Positions 62,657 to 64,000 of a stretch of 64,000 nt of DNA are shown one piece after another; position 1 is the first letter of the stretch; every line of letters begins with the position of its first letter. Where the stretch lies: assembly GCA_947631645.1 (NCBI GenBank), contig CANRMD010000005.1, positions 1-64,000 of the forward strand, written 5' to 3'. Below the pieces are notes generated by a model. It had not been told where the DNA came from. It was given only the letters and a program-made list of their open reading frames with translations, and did not search any database. Made by a program: the position numbers and the translations under genes. This DNA is from Candidatus Gastranaerophilales bacterium (GTDB taxonomy: Bacteria > Cyanobacteriota > Vampirovibrionia > Gastranaerophilales > Gastranaerophilaceae).

Positions 62657-64000
62657 ATGAATTTTAACGAACTGTTGAAAAATAAAAAATTGTTATATTC
62701 TGTAATAGGCGGTGTCGGAGCTTTCCTTTTTATTCTTGTGCTTATTGTTGCTCTTAGCGTTGGAGGCGGCAATAAAAATAATGCTGAAGTTATTGATAAA
62801 ATTGAAAAAGAACCTTTTGATATAGTAACAACGGATAACCAAGGTAAGGCAATTGAAATTCAAAGTATATTGGCACGGCATAAAATTGTTGCAAAAAGAA
62901 GAACAGACGGTTCAAAAACGACAGTATTTTTAGAGGGCGGTAAATATACAAATACTCAGCGTGACGGAGCTCTTTTAATCCTCGTTAAAAGCGGTTTAAT
63001 TGATCAAAATGTCGGTCTGGAAATATTTGATAAAAATGATTTTACTTCTACAAGAGAAGATAAAAGAATAAAACTGGCAAGGGCTGTTAACGGTGAACTT
63101 TCAAGATTAATAAGGAAAATGCCTAATATTGATAATGCTGCAGTTTTAGTTTCAATCCCCGAAAATTCAATGTTTAAAGCTGATAAAAAACCCGTTAGTG
63201 CTACGGTTATGTTGACTGTTGCAAGCGGTGTTAAGTTGGATACTTCCGTAATTAAAGCAATTAAAAGTTTATTAATGGGCTCTGTTGTTGATTTGGCTGC
63301 GGAAAATATATCTATTACCGATTCAAACGGTAATGTTTATAATAGTATGGTTAAATCCATTGATGATCAGATTTCTAAAGTTCAGGAAAATGATTCTTAT
63401 ATGCAAAATAAAGTTGCTGCACAACTTGATATGCTTATAGGACATGGTAATTATGTTGTAACCGTCAGCACATTTTTAAATCAAGTGCCAAGAGAAACAA
63501 CAAATATTCAGTATAATCCGAATGAAAAAACTGCATTGACCGAACAAACATTTAAAGAAGGGTTAGGTGATAATTCTCAAGATACAAGCAGAGGTTCTGA
63601 TGCGGTTAGTGTATATTTACCTAACGGACTTCAAAATTCGGCATCATCTTCTTCTCAAAATAAAAATTATTCAAGAACTGCAAGTGAAACAACATACGGT
63701 GTAAGTAAAACTCATACAAGTGAGTATTATAAAACCGGAATAATAGAAAAAATATCAATAGCAGTTACAATGAACGCGGATGCAATGCCTCCGAATATGA
63801 CGGAAGATGAATTAAAGGAGCAAATAGCTCATGCCGCTTCTCCAAAAGTATCGGCAGAAGATGTATCAATAGCATATGCAGAAACAATAGACCCTTATTT
63901 GGCTTCCGACAGACCGGTTAATCTTCCTACACCGGATGCATCGGGAAATCCTTGGTGGCTTGCAATTGTTCTTTTACTGCTCGGGTTAATTGTAGGTTTT
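62657..64000 (+). CDS. fliF: Flagellar MS-ring protein FliF (partial, cut by window end)
   Basis: The frame is open from the ATG at 62657 to the last base, 448 codons. It encodes an N-terminal membrane helix (LLYSVIGGVGAFLFILVLIV), ring-building domains with LARAVNGELSRLIRKMPNIDNAAV and a VSIPENSMF segment, and the second membrane helix at the window end (PWWLAIVLLLLGLIVGF). It anchors the export apparatus and C-ring in the inner membrane. AGGGA precedes the ATG. The C-terminal FliG-binding tail is outside the window. Confidence 0.95.
   Translation, partial: MNFNELLKNKKLLYSVIGGVGAFLFILVLIVALSVGGGNKNNAEVIDKIEKEPFDIVTTDNQGKAIEIQSILARHKIVAKRRTDGSKTTVFLEGGKYTNTQRDGALLILVKSGLIDQNVGLEIFDKNDFTSTREDKRIKLARAVNGELSRLIRKMPNIDNAAVLVSIPENSMFKADKKPVSATVMLTVASGVKLDTSVIKAIKSLLMGSVVDLAAENISITDSNGNVYNSMVKSIDDQISKVQENDSYMQNKVAAQLDMLIGHGNYVVTVSTFLNQVPRETTNIQYNPNEKTALTEQTFKEGLGDNSQDTSRGSDAVSVYLPNGLQNSASSSSQNKNYSRTASETTYGVSKTHTSEYYKTGIIEKISIAVTMNADAMPPNMTEDELKEQIAHAASPKVSAEDVSIAYAETIDPYLASDRPVNLPTPDASGNPWWLAIVLLLLGLIVGF

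Overview
The window is about 64 kb of low-GC bacterial chromosome. I read it as a flagellated relative of the non-photosynthetic Cyanobacteria (Vampirovibrionia/Melainabacteria, most likely gut Gastranaerophilales). The evidence is a long cyanobacterial-style NusB beginning MQARRAARELAL, GatA with a Gln tRNA that implies indirect Gln-tRNA charging, a Mini-III RNase, many radical SAM proteins, and lineage-type hypothetical proteins with an N-terminal (I/V)AFSG motif. The assignment is an inference from protein resemblance; there is no rRNA in the window to confirm it.

Positions 1-12430 are a mobile defence region next to a tRNA-Gln gene. Its left part carries a complete retron: a promoter, a short msr/msd RNA bounded by a near-perfect a1/a2 inverted repeat, and a reverse transcriptase fused to a trypsin-like protease. 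A 21-bp copy of the tRNA-Gln 3' end at 2302-2322 and the intact gene at 12428-12503 bracket a second unit of about 10.1 kb. That unit holds a Fic protein with a nuclease-like N-terminal domain, a PHP-ATPase of the TrlF type, a D12-class adenine methylase, two tandem paralogous PD-(D/E)XK endonucleases, a beta-class methylase and an unknown gene. A 17-bp motif (CCGWAAWAAKCAAACTA) recurs about ten times in both orientations at the unit ends, and a 90-bp repeat lies near each end. I infer two elements integrated in tandem at tRNA-Gln. No integrase is visible in the window.

Positions 12500-25980 start with housekeeping genes (nusB-ftsY, cdsA, lrgAB). They continue with five adjacent radical SAM genes in the order A-B-C(reverse)-B-A, then a lineage-specific protein, a SIMPL protein, nusA and rimP, an HD hydrolase and mrnC.

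Positions 26000-40600 hold a glycosyltransferase, an amino-acid permease with a WG-repeat protein, an FkbM methyltransferase, and a nadB-nadC-etfB-etfA-MFS operon. A reverse-strand operon follows (nitroreductase, Lrp regulator, aminotransferase, radical SAM), then tRNA-Val and a GC-richer non-coding block.

Positions 40600-59115 hold a family-2 glycosyltransferase, a phospholipid operon (two CDP-alcohol phosphotransferases around CdsA and PlsC), ruvB, gatA and a TPR protein. They continue with a PHP-like protein that has lost its metal ligands, a very large alpha-amylase-family protein, cysS behind an SD-masking hairpin, a 31-residue membrane protein, a zinc-ribbon protein, a B12-type radical SAM enzyme and a SpoIID-domain protein. 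From 59292 to the end runs a flagellar basal-body operon: two FlgF/FlgG-type rod/hook proteins, FlgB, FlgC, a lytic transglycosylase, FliE, and FliF cut by the window edge.
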